The notes beneath the pieces are model-generated. The model was not told where the DNA came from and searched no databases. It saw only the letters and a program-made list of their open reading frames with translations. A stretch of DNA of 64,000 nt, from contig CAMTDV010000002.1 in the NCBI GenBank assembly GCA_947069175.1, positions 5,497,054-5,561,053 on the forward strand, read 5' to 3'. Source of the DNA: Scalesia atractyloides (taxonomy: Eukaryota; Streptophyta; Magnoliopsida; Asterales; Asteraceae). The position numbers and the translations under genes are program-made. Shown piece by piece: positions 1-11,008 of the stretch. Each line of letters opens with the position of its first letter. Within the stretch, counting starts at the first letter, position 1.

Positions 1-640
1 GCTATTGTTGTACGAAAATTCAACTAATGGTAGATGAGCGTCCCAGTTCCCTTTGAAGTCTTTGACACATGCTCGCAGCATGTCTTCCAGGGTTTGGATG
101 GTGCGTTCAGATTGACCATCAGTTTGAGGATGAAAAGCAGTACTGAGGTCTAATTGTGTACCCAAGGTGGTTTGTATGGCTCGCCATGTTCGTGAAGTGA
201 AATGACCATCACGGTCTGAAGTGATGCTTAAAGGTACACCATGACGGCTTATGATCTCGTTGATGTAGATACGAGCTAACTTCTCGTTCTTGAAGTCCTC
301 GTGAATCGGAATGAAAGGAGATGACTTTGTAAGACGATCGATTATTACCCATATGGTGTCATACCCACTGGAGATGCGAGGTAACCCGGTAATGAAATCC
401 ATGGTTATGTTTTCCCACTTCCATACAGGTATTTCGGGTTGGACTAGAAGTCCTGAAGGTCTTTGATGTTCAGCTTTTACTTTGGAACAGGTAAGGCACT
501 TGGAAACAAAAACAGTGATATCCTTTTTCATGCCAGGCCACCAGTAGGTGTATTGTAGGTCTTGATACATCTTGTCGGCTCCTGGGTGTACAGAGTACCG
601 TGTTTTGTGCGCCTCATTCATGAGGAAATCACGAAGGTTA
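1..640 (-). pseudogene. Ty3 integrase domain, C-terminus off the window edge
   Basis: Integrase inserts element cDNA into the host chromosome. On the minus strand the conceptual translation shows an HHCC zinc-finger region (HPG...CLTCSKVK, about 580-480). The catalytic core follows with MDFITGLP (first Asp), a VPLSITSDRDGHF segment (second Asp) and TDGQSERTIQTLEDML with the catalytic Glu near 100-140. The frame looks open to the left edge, so the C-terminal part and any chromodomain are missing only because the window ends. The segment between this and RNase H (650-1020) is less conserved and may hold compensating indels near 760-800. Confidence 0.85.
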
Positions 641-1023
641 TCGCGATCAGGAATCCATATGCGATTTAAATAGTATAGAATACCGTCGGATTTGGTTTCG
701 ATTTTGAGTTCAGCTCCACATGACAGCTCATCGCGTACGTCATTTTTGTTACAGAAACATGTTGAGCTGCTCGGATTCGATCTTTGATGTCGGTTTATGA
801 TTTGTGAACAGAGAAGACGAATGGAGTTCGCATAACCTTTTCGACTGAGCGCATCGGCCACTAGGTTTGCCTTGCCAGGATGATACCGAATTTCAGAGTC
901 GTAGTCGTTGAGAAGTTCGACCCATCTTCGTTGCCTCATATTTAACTCCTTTTGGTTGAAGATATGTTGGAGACTTTTGTGGTCAGTATATATTTCACAC
1001 TTGGTACCATAGAGGTAATGTCT

Positions 1024-2007
1024 TCATATCTTGAGAGCGAACACAACGGCTCCAAGTTCCAGGTCGTGCGTGGTGTAATTCTTCTCGTGAACCTTGAGTT
1101 GCCTAGAAGCATAGGCTATCACTTTGCCTCTTTGCATCAATACACAACCTAGTCCTTGCCCTGATGCATCGCAATATACTACAAAGTCATCGCAACCTTC
1201 AGGGAGTGTGAGGATAGGTGCGTCATAAAGTTTTTGCTTTAGAGTTTGGAAGGCTTCTTCTTGTTTAGGTCCCCATATGAAGGGTTTTCCTTTATGAGTC
1301 AAAGTCGTGAGTGGTACAGCAATACGGGAAAAATTGGCAATGAAGCGGCGATAGTAACCAGCCAAACCAAGAAATGACCTTACTTCGGTAGGGGTACGTG
1401 GCGCTTGCCATTCCTGCACTGCCTTGATTTTCGAAGGATCAACATGAATTCCCTTGTCGTTGACGACATGTCCAAGGAATTGTACTTCTCCTAACCATAA
1501 TTCGCATTTTGAGAACTTAGTGTAGAGGTTTTCGGTCCTTAAGAGTGTAAGGATGAGTCGAAGGTGTCGTTCATGATCGGATTTAGACTTGGAGTAGATA
1601 AGGATGTCGTCGATGAAGACTATGACGAAACGGTCGAGGTAGGGTTTGCATACCCTATTCATTAGATCCATGAATACAGTGGGGGCGTTGGTTAAACCGA
1701 ATGGCATGACCATGAATTCGTAATGACCATAACGAGTCCGGAAGGCGGTCTTTGGGATATCTTCTTCGTGCACTCTGAGCTGATGATAACCAGAACGACG
1801 GTCGATTTTTGAAAAGCAGGTGGCGCCTTGAAGTTGGTCTAGGAGGTCATCGATGCGAGGTAGTGGATAGCGATTTTTAACCGTTAACTTGTTGAGTTCT
1901 CTATAATCAATGCACATGCGAAACGTTCCATCTTTCTTCTTCACAAAGAGGACAGGTGCACCCCAAGGTGATGAGCTAGGACGTATGAATCCTTTGTCAG
2001 TCAGCTC
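1024..2007 (-). pseudogene. Ty3 reverse transcriptase and RNase H, bounded by two nonsense codons
   Basis: This encodes the polymerase that copies element RNA to DNA, plus the RNase H start. The RT core carries the first catalytic Asp in FSKID, then the FIDD box (the family's YxDD) at about residue 113 of the 306-residue open stretch, then FLGHVV and GLAGYYRRF. RNase H begins with VVYCDASGQGLG. The open stretch ends at 1024 in a TGA where relatives have Trp (LKIW). It is separated from the protease side by a TAA at about 2005-2007 where relatives have Gln. The residue after FSKID is Arg in RRSGYHQL, whereas relatives usually have Leu. Confidence 0.92.
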
Positions 2008-2670
2008 TTACAGCTGACTGGCCAGCTCTTGCATTTCGGATGGGGCTAACCTATAAGGGGATTTTGCGACTGGTGCAGCGCCAGGTACAAGATCGATGCG
2101 GAATTCGACTTCTCTCACAGGAGGGAGTCCTGAAATGTCGTCGGGAAAGACTTGTGGGAATTCTTTCACAACTGGGATATCTTCGAGTTTCCTCTCCTTG
2201 TTTCCCTTTTTGACGACGTGAGTTAGGAATACGACATAGTTCTTGCGGAGATATTTTCGGGCTTGAAGGCAGGACATTAATTTGAGTCCTTTCGAAGGGG
2301 TTTCCCCAAAAATACGTAGGGTCTGACCGTCTGCAAGAGGAATGCGAATAAACTTTTCGCGGCGCACTACTTCAGCGTGATGCTGGCTAAGCCAGTCCAT
2401 ACCGATTATAACATCGAAACTTCCCAACTTCATAGGAATGAGGTCAACTGGAAAATCGTGATCGTTTAGAGTGAGGGTACAATTGCGTATAATAGAATTT
2501 AATGAAACGGGTTTTCCGTCAGCAACTTCCACCATTAGAGATTCCATGAGATTAACACGAGTTTGGTTGAGGATAGGTTCAAATTCTAAGGACACAAAGC
2601 TCTTATCCGCACCCGTATCGAATAATATGGATGCATAACTACCATTGATAAGAAACGTACCGTTGACCAC
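2008..2670 (-). pseudogene. Ty3 aspartic protease and start of RT linker
   Basis: The retroviral-type aspartic protease processes Gag-Pol. The active-site motif DTGADKSFVS sits near residues 18-27, followed by the conserved VIIGMDWL flap-region motif at about residue 88. The C-terminal half (FPQVFPDDISGLPP, FRIDLVPGA, YRLAPSEMQEL) is the classical Ty3 linker into RT. The segment ends in a TAA inside SQLQELTDKG, so protease and RT are no longer in one frame-continuous polyprotein. The stop agrees with a C-to-T change of CAA on the coding strand. Confidence 0.9.
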
Positions 2671-2769
2671 GTTGTTGTCAGCCCTAGCTTGGTTGGCATT
2701 GATGTTAAAAGCTCTTCCTCTTGCAGGTGGAGGAGCTTGGTTGGCTTGGTTTACTGGGTTCGCTTGGGC

Positions 2770-3994
2770 TTAAGCATGGATGATGTTCTCTAAGCGTGGA
2801 CAAGTGTTTCTGAAGTGGTTTGGGTCCCCACAGTTGTAACAAGCTCGCATGGGTTGCATCATGGGGTAGTTGGGTTGGTAGTAAGTTTGGGCTGCGTGTG
2901 GTGCAGGTGTAGAAGTAAGGGTTGTTGGGCTTGACCCACTATCTGATGGTGGGTTTGGGTTGGGGGTTGATTGCGGTTCATTCGTTGAAGAGTACGACAG
3001 GTTTGAATGGTGTGACCTGCGCGGCCACAGCTTGTGCAATGTTGATGGTATTGACAACGGTTGCATTTTGGGTGTGGGCCGGTGTATGGCTTTTTAAATG
3101 GTGCAGCTGAGGGAGCGATTTGGGTGATTGGTGCAGCAGTGATAGGAGGGTTGGTTTGAGTGACAACAAAATTCTTGCCATTACGTTTCCTCTTACCAGC
3201 AAACCTTGAGGATGAGACTGAGTGGTTTGTATTTGAGGTCTCTATGGGTGCTTTCTTCTTTTCATCTTTGAACTTGCCGTTGCGAATGCGATTTTCAGTG
3301 AGTTCTGTAGCTAACTCCATCGCGGCTTCAAGTGTTGCAGGCGAAGTGCTTAAAACCGAGTCTTGAATTTTCGAGGGAAGACCTCGAATGTAATGTTCAA
3401 CCAAGCAGTACACGGGGGTGAACAAATTTGGGATCATCTGGTTCAGCTCGAGAAATCTCTATAGGAAGTGTGATCGCCTTCCTTTTGTTTTAGCGCGTGG
3501 AATTCATCTTCTAACTTTTTGATTTCGCTTCTTCGACAGAAGCGTCTTGTCATGAGTTCCCTTAACTCTTCCCATGTTAAGGCCATGGCGTCTTCAATTC
3601 CTCGTTTACCCTTTTCTGTGTTCCACCAGGTAAGGGCTACCCCAAACAGTCTTCCAGTTGCATAACGTACCTTGCGATCCTCGGGACAATCGCAATTGAG
3701 GAAAGTGTTTTCCATTTCTTCAAACCAGTGAAGGAGGGCGGTAACACCTTCGGTCCCTTCATATTTTGGGGGATCGCAAGATTTGAAGTGTTTGTAGGAG
3801 CACTTTTTTGAGGGAGGGTTGGCGACGCTTTGGTCTTCTTGATTGGGAGAGTTGATGGGATTTGCGGTGAGAGCTTGTTGAACTTGAATCACAATGTCAG
3901 GAAGCACTGCGTCCATTTGTTTAGCAATTTGTGTTGCCAAGCGTTCATTTGATCTTCCTGACTTTCTACCTCCACGTAGTTGCCTAGCCAACAT
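2770..3994 (-). pseudogene. Ty3 gag, frameshifted, with two CCHC zinc knuckles
   Basis: Gag forms the virus-like particle and binds element RNA. The N-terminal and capsid part is 3994-3443 (ATQIAKQMDAVLP, then CDPPKYEGTEGV, TWEELRELMTRRF). A small deletion near 3455-3465, relative to the sister element at 9200-9220, breaks the frame at SYRDFSS. The next frame (3437 down) carries the first knuckle CTSCGRAGHTIQTC. The second knuckle CYNCGDPNHFRNTC lies in a third frame (3066-2770), so at least two frameshifts exist. A TAA follows NIIHA at about 2770 where CAA would continue the polyprotein. Confidence 0.88.
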
Positions 3995-4790
3995 CTACAG
4001 GAACTTACATAGGAAGATTGTGAGTTTAAGAAGTTTCTAGGTGTCATGTGTCGTAAAAAGAATGAAAAATAACATAACTGACAATAATTCAACTACATCC
4101 ATAGGATGTCTTGGGTTTGCTCATGTTTGGGCCTCCAATGTCCCCCATACCATCGCCTGTGTAGTCATGTGGGCCCCCATGACTATTGGGCTTGGTAGGA
4201 TTCACATTGGTGTTGGTGGATTAACACTCGCCACCACCCGAATGAAAACCGTAAAATATGATTGCGAGATGTATGGTAGGAGGGTGTCCAGGTGTAGACA
4301 CAATGACAACTCAAAGTGGGGTTAGCTCACACGACGTTTGGTATAGCATGCTTTGGCCTAATAGGTCCTTCGTACTCTCATCGTTAGTCCCCAGGTAGGC
4401 AACTGGTCCTTTATTTTGGATTTATATGAATGCCAAGCCTAGATAGGACGTTCCGACTACCGGTACTCGTACCCTTCCAGTTACTACATGCCCGTCATGA
4501 GAACTCACGTTGATGTGATTTGAAAAATACAAAAATCATTGCAAAAATCATGGGAATCGTGAGGTGTGTGCTCTCATGGATATGATATGCTATGAGGATA
4601 TGATTCATGATGAGCATTGTATAATAACATGAATTTGTGAGCATGCTTGCATAACATTGAGTGTAAAAATAAACGTAAAGCATATAAACATCATCAATTT
4701 TGTATGTAACGCATAACAATTTAAAATTTTAATCAACTATAGTATAGGCTCTAAGGGTCTAATAACCTATCTTATATCCCTATAGTCATG

Positions 4791-4802
4791 GCTCTGATAC
4801 CA
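4791..4802 (-). other. Primer-binding site, tRNA-iMet type (element 1)
   Basis: The minus strand reads TGGTATCAGAGC three bases inside the LTR end. This is the standard complement to the initiator methionine tRNA 3' end used by plant Ty3 and Copia elements. It fixes the 5' LTR boundary at 4806. Confidence 0.93.
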
Positions 4803-5818
4803 ATCTGTCACACCCCGACCCGCAGCGGAATAAAAGTCGGGGCATAATTGGGTTATCACCAAAGCTTATGATGTTTACTAAAATGTTTCATATTTATTAA
4901 ATTCAAATTACAACTTAAATATCCAAAACAAAATCCATACAATTACAAGAAAATGAAACTATATAATTATTCCAAAGCTTAAACTTGTTTATTCTTCTAG
5001 GCCTTCCTATGTGTTTCTTGTCTCAGCTGGATCACCTGTATCATGTGTAAAACGGGGGATATTTTGGGTCAACAAAAGTTGGCGAGTGAACCTTGATAAA
5101 ACATTGTTACTAATTTCTTGTTTTATTTAATAAGGAAAATTTGTGCAATAATCACATGTGAGCAAACATATATAAATAAACAAACACAAACCACTTTGGA
5201 TGAGTATATGATATGAATGATGATGAATGTGAGATCAAGGCTCAATCAAACGGAGCCGATCTTATGAGGCACCTGATGCTCAACCCGTCTCCCACGGGGA
5301 ACTGATGGGCCTAATGAAATGCGTACACTGAAAATGATAAAACCAATCTACATATAATCCACACAACAATTGATACACATTTGATCACGGATATGATGTA
5401 TGCACAAGTGTTTATATATATAATAAAGAATTATACGACACATGATACACCCCAAAACATGATTAAAACGGGGAATTGGTAGAGATTCACTCACATTAGG
5501 TGCGTTCTTTGATGACGTTGGATGCGCACGAATTTTAGGATTCGATCGTCGAGGGAAAAACTAACCTAAAATAATAACGAAATGATTCGGTAAATAAATG
5601 GATTTTATTTGAGATTAATATTTTTAATTAGTGCTCTTAATGGGATTTTTAGATTTATTTTTGTGAGTTTAAGGAAATTTTCTAACTTTAAAAATCTTAT
5701 TTTTGAGTATTTTTAAATGATTTTTCAATTAAATAAATAAATAAAAGAAAATAAAAAAAGTTGACTTTTAACCGTTGACCGTTGACCGGGTCTTGACCGG
5801 TCAGACTGTGTTTTCTTA

Positions 5819-5891
5819 TGCGCTGAGTGAGGTTCGAACTCGGGACCTCTCGTATACGTGCACGCAGCTCTACCAACTGAGCTACGTGTCC
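5819..5891 (-). repeat. tRNA-like module A1 in LTR A
   Basis: The minus strand begins GGACACGTAGCTCAGTTGG and contains an A-box match (TAGCTCAGTTGG) and a B-box match (GAGTTCGAACC) about 30 nt apart. The D-arm-like hairpin pairs CACGTAGCTC with GAGCTGCGTG, with one G-U pair. Acceptor ends do not pair well and no clear anticodon arm is seen, so this is a tRNA-derived or tRNA-mimicking sequence rather than a tRNA gene. Confidence 0.75.
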
Positions 5892-5984
5892 AACCCGAAA
5901 TATTCTCTGTTTTAATTATATTTATATACTAATTAATTTTAAACTTATTTGTTTTTTATTAAAAATGATTTATATGGCCGAACC

Positions 5985-6062
5985 GGTTGCAGAGACCCGG
6001 AGTCGAACTCGGGTCCTTCGGTTCGAGTGCGCACAGCCCAACCAGTTGGGCTGTGTGTCTAA
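5985..6062 (-). repeat. tRNA-like module A2 in LTR A
   Basis: The minus-strand hairpin CACAGCCCAAC / GTTGGGCTGTG (11 bp) occupies the D-arm position of module A1. A B-box-like GAGTTCGACTCC inside a GACCCG...CGGGTC stem follows. Stem bases differ from A1 but the pairing is kept. Confidence 0.65.
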
Positions 6063-6154
6063 TCTGTTTAACTAATGGATTATATTACTCTTATAAACAT
6101 TCTGTGACTTGATCTGATTAAGTTCTAAAAATGTTGGTTTTATTTCTGAAAGTC

Positions 6155-6230
6155 GGTAACGAGTGCGATGCGAACCCGGGACGTGTGTATTGTTTGTGCA
6201 CACAGTCCACCGCTGGACTGTGTGTCTAAC
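6155..6230 (-). repeat. tRNA-like module A3 in LTR A
   Basis: The minus-strand hairpin CACACAGTCCA / TGGACTGTGTG (11 bp, loop GCGG) is followed about 30 nt on by the B-box-like CGGGTTCGCATC. It has the same layout as A1 and A2 with a third set of stem bases. Confidence 0.65.
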
Positions 6231-6968
6231 CCGTTCGAATATCCAGTTTTAATTATATTTATACGTATACTCGACTTCATCTTCTTCGTTTACAAGAACA
6301 CAGAACAGTGAAATCCGACTGTTCTGTTTAAATCGATCATCAAAACTAATAATTGGTTGGAATGAAATAGATACAGAAATTAAGGAATAAAATGTACCAG
6401 AACAGAGCGTTTACTTCAGATTTCCGGCAAGAGTCGTCGGCTCTGATTTGTGACTCTCGGCTGAGTGAATTGTTTAACAGTTTAGATCATTGGTTTGAAC
6501 GATTAAAGTATAAATTAAGAGATAGCAGAGAAATTTAGACAGTTATACCGACCGAGGAATGAATACGGTTTTCTGACTAGTGATTCCGGCAGGATTCCAG
6601 CGAAAATGAAAATCTCCGGTGACGTGCTCTGGAAGAATTAAAGCTTCGAAAAAGTGTGCGGTTCTGAACGAAACGAGTCTTACAATCTTCGGACTTGATA
6701 TTCATAGCTAATATGTTCGACGGTTTTCGGTCAAGTGACTTAATCATCCTTCGGTTATGATTTTGACGATTTGAATGAGTGGCTTTAAGGTTTTCGGTTA
6801 TAACTGACATTAGTCGTCAATTACACTTGCCTGATTCCGGAGTCAAAGGAAAACGGTCGCAAATTCGCGTATTTTCCGGCGACTGCGGATTTGGGCGCGC
6901 TGGTTACCTATCTTTGAGTTTCGAGTTTTATATTAAGTATTAATTGTTTCAGTATTATTCCAAACTAA

Positions 6969-7037
6969 GCGGGTGGCGGAGTGGTGTGTTGGCTGTTTGG
7001 TTAGCCGGCTGACTCGGGTTCGAAACCCGGCAGCCTC
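6969..7037 (+). repeat. tRNA-like module A4 in LTR A (opposite strand)
   Basis: The plus strand contains GGTGGCGGAGTGG, like the A box of class II (Ser/Leu) tRNAs. About 50 nt on it has GGGTTCGAAACCC, a B box with a 5-bp T-stem. It lies in the half of the LTR that is nearly identical to LTR B. It runs opposite to the retroelement and to modules A1-A3. Confidence 0.65.
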
Positions 7038-7536
7038 AATTGTTTTTTTATTCTTTTATTTTTATTATTTATTAATTTTGGTTTAAACTTCTATCAATGT
7101 TTATTAATTATGTATCGTTTAAAATTAAAATAAACAATATATACGCGACGAAAATTTTGACTGACTATTCGGTAAATAAACGAAGTGGGTTTTGGAAACC
7201 CGGTTTTTTACGGATGTTACAGTATCCCCTACTTTTAGAAATTTCATCCCGAAATTTAAGTAGTGGTATGTTTGACTCAAAAGGAGGGTAGTTTTGGCAA
7301 TTACATACTTAGAAAAGGGTTAAGAGTTTAAATTTTTATTTGAGGCGGTAACGTTCCTAGTAAGGGTTAAAAACCCTGCTACAGGAATCACTCTTTGATG
7401 CCTAATATAAGGAATACTGATAAACAGAGTTGATTGACTAGGTATGATCTCATGCACAAGAGTTTTGAGAGAATCGATACGTTTGGAAAGATAAGGTTAT
7501 ATCCTAAAACAAAACTTCTACCACTATAACCTACAT

Positions 7537-8275
7537 GGAACCTCTCATAACCGCCTGATAATGCCTCTGATCCTTTGGCAAGAATACTTATATATAGGAA
7601 GTACCAGCGGCGTATCCACCATATTCTTGTCAAATTTTTCATTGACTTTATCAGTAAATTATGATTAGTCCTATGTGACTCTAGAACATAAACAAACACA
7701 ACAACCAAAGCTTGAGTCTTAATTCTGAAAGTATACATGTTTGAATGATGACAGTACCTCTCTCGTTGTTATGACGAAGAGGTTAGTCTATGTAGAAGTG
7801 AGACACAACCCAACTTCTTTGAATGATGAGACTGAAATACGTTGTGGTGTATGATGATATGAATGCTAAATCAGTGAGTATAAAACAAACTTCAACCATG
7901 ACATTACTAAATCCTATATGGAACTTCTCATAACCGCCTGATAATGCCTCTGATCCTTTGGCAAGAATACTTATATATAGGAAGTACCAGCGGCGTATCC
8001 ACCATATTCTTGTCAAATTTTCATTGGTTTTATCAGTAAGTTATGATTAGTTCTATGTGACTCTAAAACATAAACAAACACAACAACCAAAGCTTGAGTC
8101 TAAATTCCGAAAGTATACATGTTTGAATGATGACAGTACCTCTCTCGTTTGTTATGATGAAGAGGTTAGTCTATGTAGAAGTGTGACACAACCCAACTTC
8201 TTTAAATGATGAGACTGAGATACGTCGTGAGGTATGATGATATGAATGTTAAATCAATGAGTATAAAACAAAACT
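7537..8275 (-). repeat. 384-bp tandem duplication in the post-gag spacer
   Basis: The block from 7537 to about 7892 recurs at 7921 to about 8275 (offset 384 bp) with scattered substitutions. Shared landmarks include CCGCCTGATAATGCCTCTG and GAGGTTAGTCTATGTAGAAG. Both copies lack a long ORF. The duplication replaces the place where pol would be. Confidence 0.85.
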
Positions 8276-8409
8276 GAAATAGCAATTCGCATTAAGATTC
8301 TTGGATAAATTTCCAATTTATAATTGAGATACGTGAAAATTGAGATAACATAAAGAAAAACATAAAAACTAAGCGGTTGGAGTTGAATCTTGATTTTTGG
8401 TGAAGAAAA

Positions 8410-9750
8410 CTAGTTGGGTGGTTCGTTTGGGCCGTCATTATCTTCAACAGGATTGGCGTTGATGTTGAAAACTCTTCCTCTTGCTGGTGGCCTAGTGGTT
8501 AGGTTTTCTTGATTTGCTTGGTTAACTGGGTTTGCTTGAGCTTGGGCGTTTATGATGTTAACCAAACGAGGGCACGTGTTTCTAAAGTGGGTAGGGTTGC
8601 CACAATTGAAACAAGCTCGAACATATGGGAACATGGGGTATTGGGGTTGTTGATATGTTTGGATCATGTTTTGAGTAGGGGGTGAGGTTTGGTTTTGAGG
8701 GGTGCGGCAAACCTTGCTCAAATGACCATAACGTCCACAATTCGCACATAGTCGACAACGTAAGGTAGATGGATGGTGATAAAAACAGGTGTTGCATTGA
8801 GGGTGAGGTCCAAAGTAAGGTTTCTTATTTGGGTAAGTTGAGTGGGGTGCTACTTGAGTGATCGTGATAGCTTGAAGGGGTACGGCTTGTGAGGCTGGTT
8901 GATTGCGTTGGGTGACAGCGAAAATTTGCCCATCTCGTTTTCTCTTAGAAATGGGCTGAGAAGGGGATTCGGTTCGGCTGGAGTTTGAGGTTTCGGTTGA
9001 TGTTTTATCCTTCTTCTCCTCCGTGAAGTCTTTATTCCGTATGCGGTTCTCGGTGAGCTCTGTAGCTAACTCCATTGCTGCTTCCAAAGTTGCAGGTGTG
9101 GTACTTATTACGGAGTCTTGAATTTTTGAAGGAAGACCTCAAATTTAGTGCTCGATCAAATGGTAGAGGGGAGTGAACAAGTTGGGGACCATTTGATTTA
9201 ACTCAAGGAATCTCTTGTTGTATGTGGTGTGGTCGCCTTCCTTTTGTTTCAAAGAATAGAACTCATCTTCCAATTTCTTGATTTCGCTTCTTGGACAAAA
9301 CCGTCTTGTCATGATTTCCTTCAACTCTTCCCAAGTCAAAGTCATAGCATCTTCAACACCTCGCTTGGCCTTCTCTGTATTCCACCATGTAAGTGCTATT
9401 CCAAGTAAACGACCCGTAGCATATCGCACCTTGCGATTATCGGGGCAATCGCAATTTAGAAAAGTGTTTCCCATTTCCTCAAACCAATGGAGGAGAGCGG
9501 TGACACCTTCAGTCCCTTAGTATTTTGGAGAGTCGCAGGATTTGAAATGCTTGAAGGTGCATTTAGTGGTAATTGGGGGAGGGTTGACAAGATTTTGATC
9601 TTCTTGATTGACGGGATTAGCGGTAAGGGCTTGTTGAAGTTGAACTACAATGTTGGGTATTACGGCAGCCATTTGTTGAGCGATTTGGGCTGCCATGCGC
9701 TCGCAGGCTTTTCCTGATCTCATCTTCCTACGAGCGAGATTAGAAGACAT
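8410..9750 (-). pseudogene. gag gene of the gag-only Ty3 element, three stop codons
   Basis: The minus-strand translation starts at ATG 9750 (MSSNLARRKMRSGKACER), has the capsid segment (KHFKSCDSPKY, TFLNCDCPDNRKVRYATGRL, RRFCPRSEIKKLEDEF) and two CCHC knuckles in one frame, CANCGRYGHLSKVC and CFNCGNPTHFRNTC. It ends at 8410 after DNDGPNEPPN. Stops occur at about 9517 (Glu codon to TAA by comparison with element 1) and near 9140 (Tyr to TAA and Arg CGA to TGA). Otherwise the frame is intact over about 445 codons, better kept than the gag of element 1. Confidence 0.88.
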
Positions 9751-10579
9751 CTACAAGGAATACATATCAAGAGTATGAGTTGGACGTTTTAGGGGTCATG
9801 TGTCGTATTTAGGAATGAACATTCATAAAATAAATATAGAATAATAAATCTACTACATCCATAGGATTTCTTGGGCTTTGCTCGTAATTGGGCCTTGCAT
9901 GCCGCCATACTTCACCTTCGTAATCATGTGGGCCCTCATGATTACTGGGTTTTTCATATGGTTCGCATGTGTTAGCCTGATTACGTACACTAAAACCTGG
10001 AGAAAATCGAGAAATATGTATGTAACGTATGACATTCGGAATGTATCCAGGTGTGGACACGGTGACAACTCAAAGTGGGGTTAGTTCGAACGACGTTTGG
10101 TGTGGCATGCTTTGGCCTAATAGGTCCTTTGTACTCTCATCGTTAGTCCCCAGGTAGGCAAACTGGTCCGTTATATTGGATTTATACGAATGCCAACCTA
10201 GACAGGACGTTCCGACTACCGGTACTTGTACCCTTACAGTTACTATATGCCCGTCGCAGAACTCACTTTGATGAGATTTGAAAAATGAAAAATGCGACAA
10301 AATCTTGAATAACGGAAGTATGAAGGTGATTTGAATATGTGAACATTGAAATATGTATGATGAATGTGTATGTAATTATGTATGTTTGACTGTAAGTATA
10401 ATTCATTATGTATCACAAAATATAATATTGGAAGTGTTTGCATGCATTTGTGTATGTATAAATACGAAACAAATAAACATCATGAGTTTGCATGTAACCA
10501 CATAAACAATTAAAATCTAATCAACTATAGTATAGGCTCTAAGGGTCTAATAACCTATCCTATATCCCTATAGTCAAAA

Positions 10580-10591
10580 GCTCTGATACCA
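10580..10591 (-). other. Primer-binding site, tRNA-iMet type (gag-only element)
   Basis: The minus strand reads TGGTATCAGAGC with the same 3-base gap to the LTR end as at 4791-4802. Confidence 0.93.
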
Positions 10592-11008
10592 ATCTGTCAC
10601 ACCCCAACCCACAGCGGAAAAAGGTGATCGGGGCATGATTGGGTTTTCATCAAAGCTCATGACATTTATTATAATGTTTCATATTTATTATTACAATTTT
10701 AAAGAAGATCATACAATCAAATCATACAAGTACAACATGTTCTATACATCTTTCTAGACTTCATTATTTTTCTTCTAAGGCACTTTCCTATGTGTTCCTT
10801 GCTTCATCCTGTCCACCTGTATCATGTGTAAAAATGGTTTTTGGGTCAACAAAAATTTGGCGAGTGAATCCTATGAAAACATTTAAACGTGTTTATTTTA
10901 TTGATTATAAAATAAAGTGCATAACCACATATGAGTAAATGTAGATGTAAATTTATTCGCAAAACACATAATATTAAATATTGCACACACATACAACAAC
11001 TGATTGTT

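Larger units (their letters stand above)
1..4805 (-). mobile_element. Interior of a decayed autonomous Ty3 (chromovirus-type) retrotransposon, left-truncated by the window
   Basis: Read on the minus strand, the order is primer-binding site (4791-4802), gag (3994 down to 2770), aspartic protease (about 2670), reverse transcriptase/RNase H (2007 to about 950) and integrase (about 600 to 1). That is the Ty3 order. RT wording (FIDD box, long GLAGYYRRF segment) resembles Tekay/Del chromoviruses, but the C-terminal chromodomain that would settle this lies left of the window. At least three nonsense changes and gag frameshifts show the copy is dead. Its 5' LTR is 4806-7221. The 3' LTR is outside the window. 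Confidence 0.9.
4806..7221 (-). mobile_element. Ty3 LTR A (2416 bp), shared between two element interiors
   Basis: Termini on the plus strand are TGTCACACC...GGATGTTACA, that is TG...CA. The primer site of element 1 abuts its left side (4791-4802). A purine-rich tract of the gag-only element (minus strand AAAGTAGGGGATAC, 7222-7235) abuts its right side. It therefore acts as 5' LTR for the left interior and 3' LTR for the right one. The right ~550 bp (about 6670-7221) is nearly identical to LTR B. The middle (about 6300-6660) is unrelated, and the left part is only moderately similar. It carries four tRNA-like modules. A C-rich Thr/Lys-type codon pattern or ORF of element type is not present. 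Confidence 0.88.
7222..10594 (-). mobile_element. Interior of a gag-only, non-autonomous Ty3 element (TR-GAG type)
   Basis: Read on the minus strand: primer site (10580-10591), leader, one gag gene (9750 down to 8410), about 1.2 kb of non-coding spacer, then a polypurine tract (7222-7235) abutting LTR A. No protease, RT, RNase H or integrase coding sequence is visible between gag and the polypurine tract. Such terminal-repeat elements with only GAG depend on pol proteins from relatives. The adjoining element 1 has a homologous gag and the same primer site, so it is the natural candidate partner family. Confidence 0.82.

Noticed and set aside
5819..5891. A functional nuclear tRNA gene on the minus strand
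   Set aside because: A- and B-box matches are good, but acceptor ends do not pair, no proper anticodon arm is seen, and related modules recur within LTRs.
7388..8016. Two related ORFs (RIWWIRRWYFLYISILAKGSE) as a duplicated small gene
   Set aside because: They arise from the 384-bp duplicated non-coding spacer of the gag-only element. Other frames are equally open and there is no codon-level conservation.
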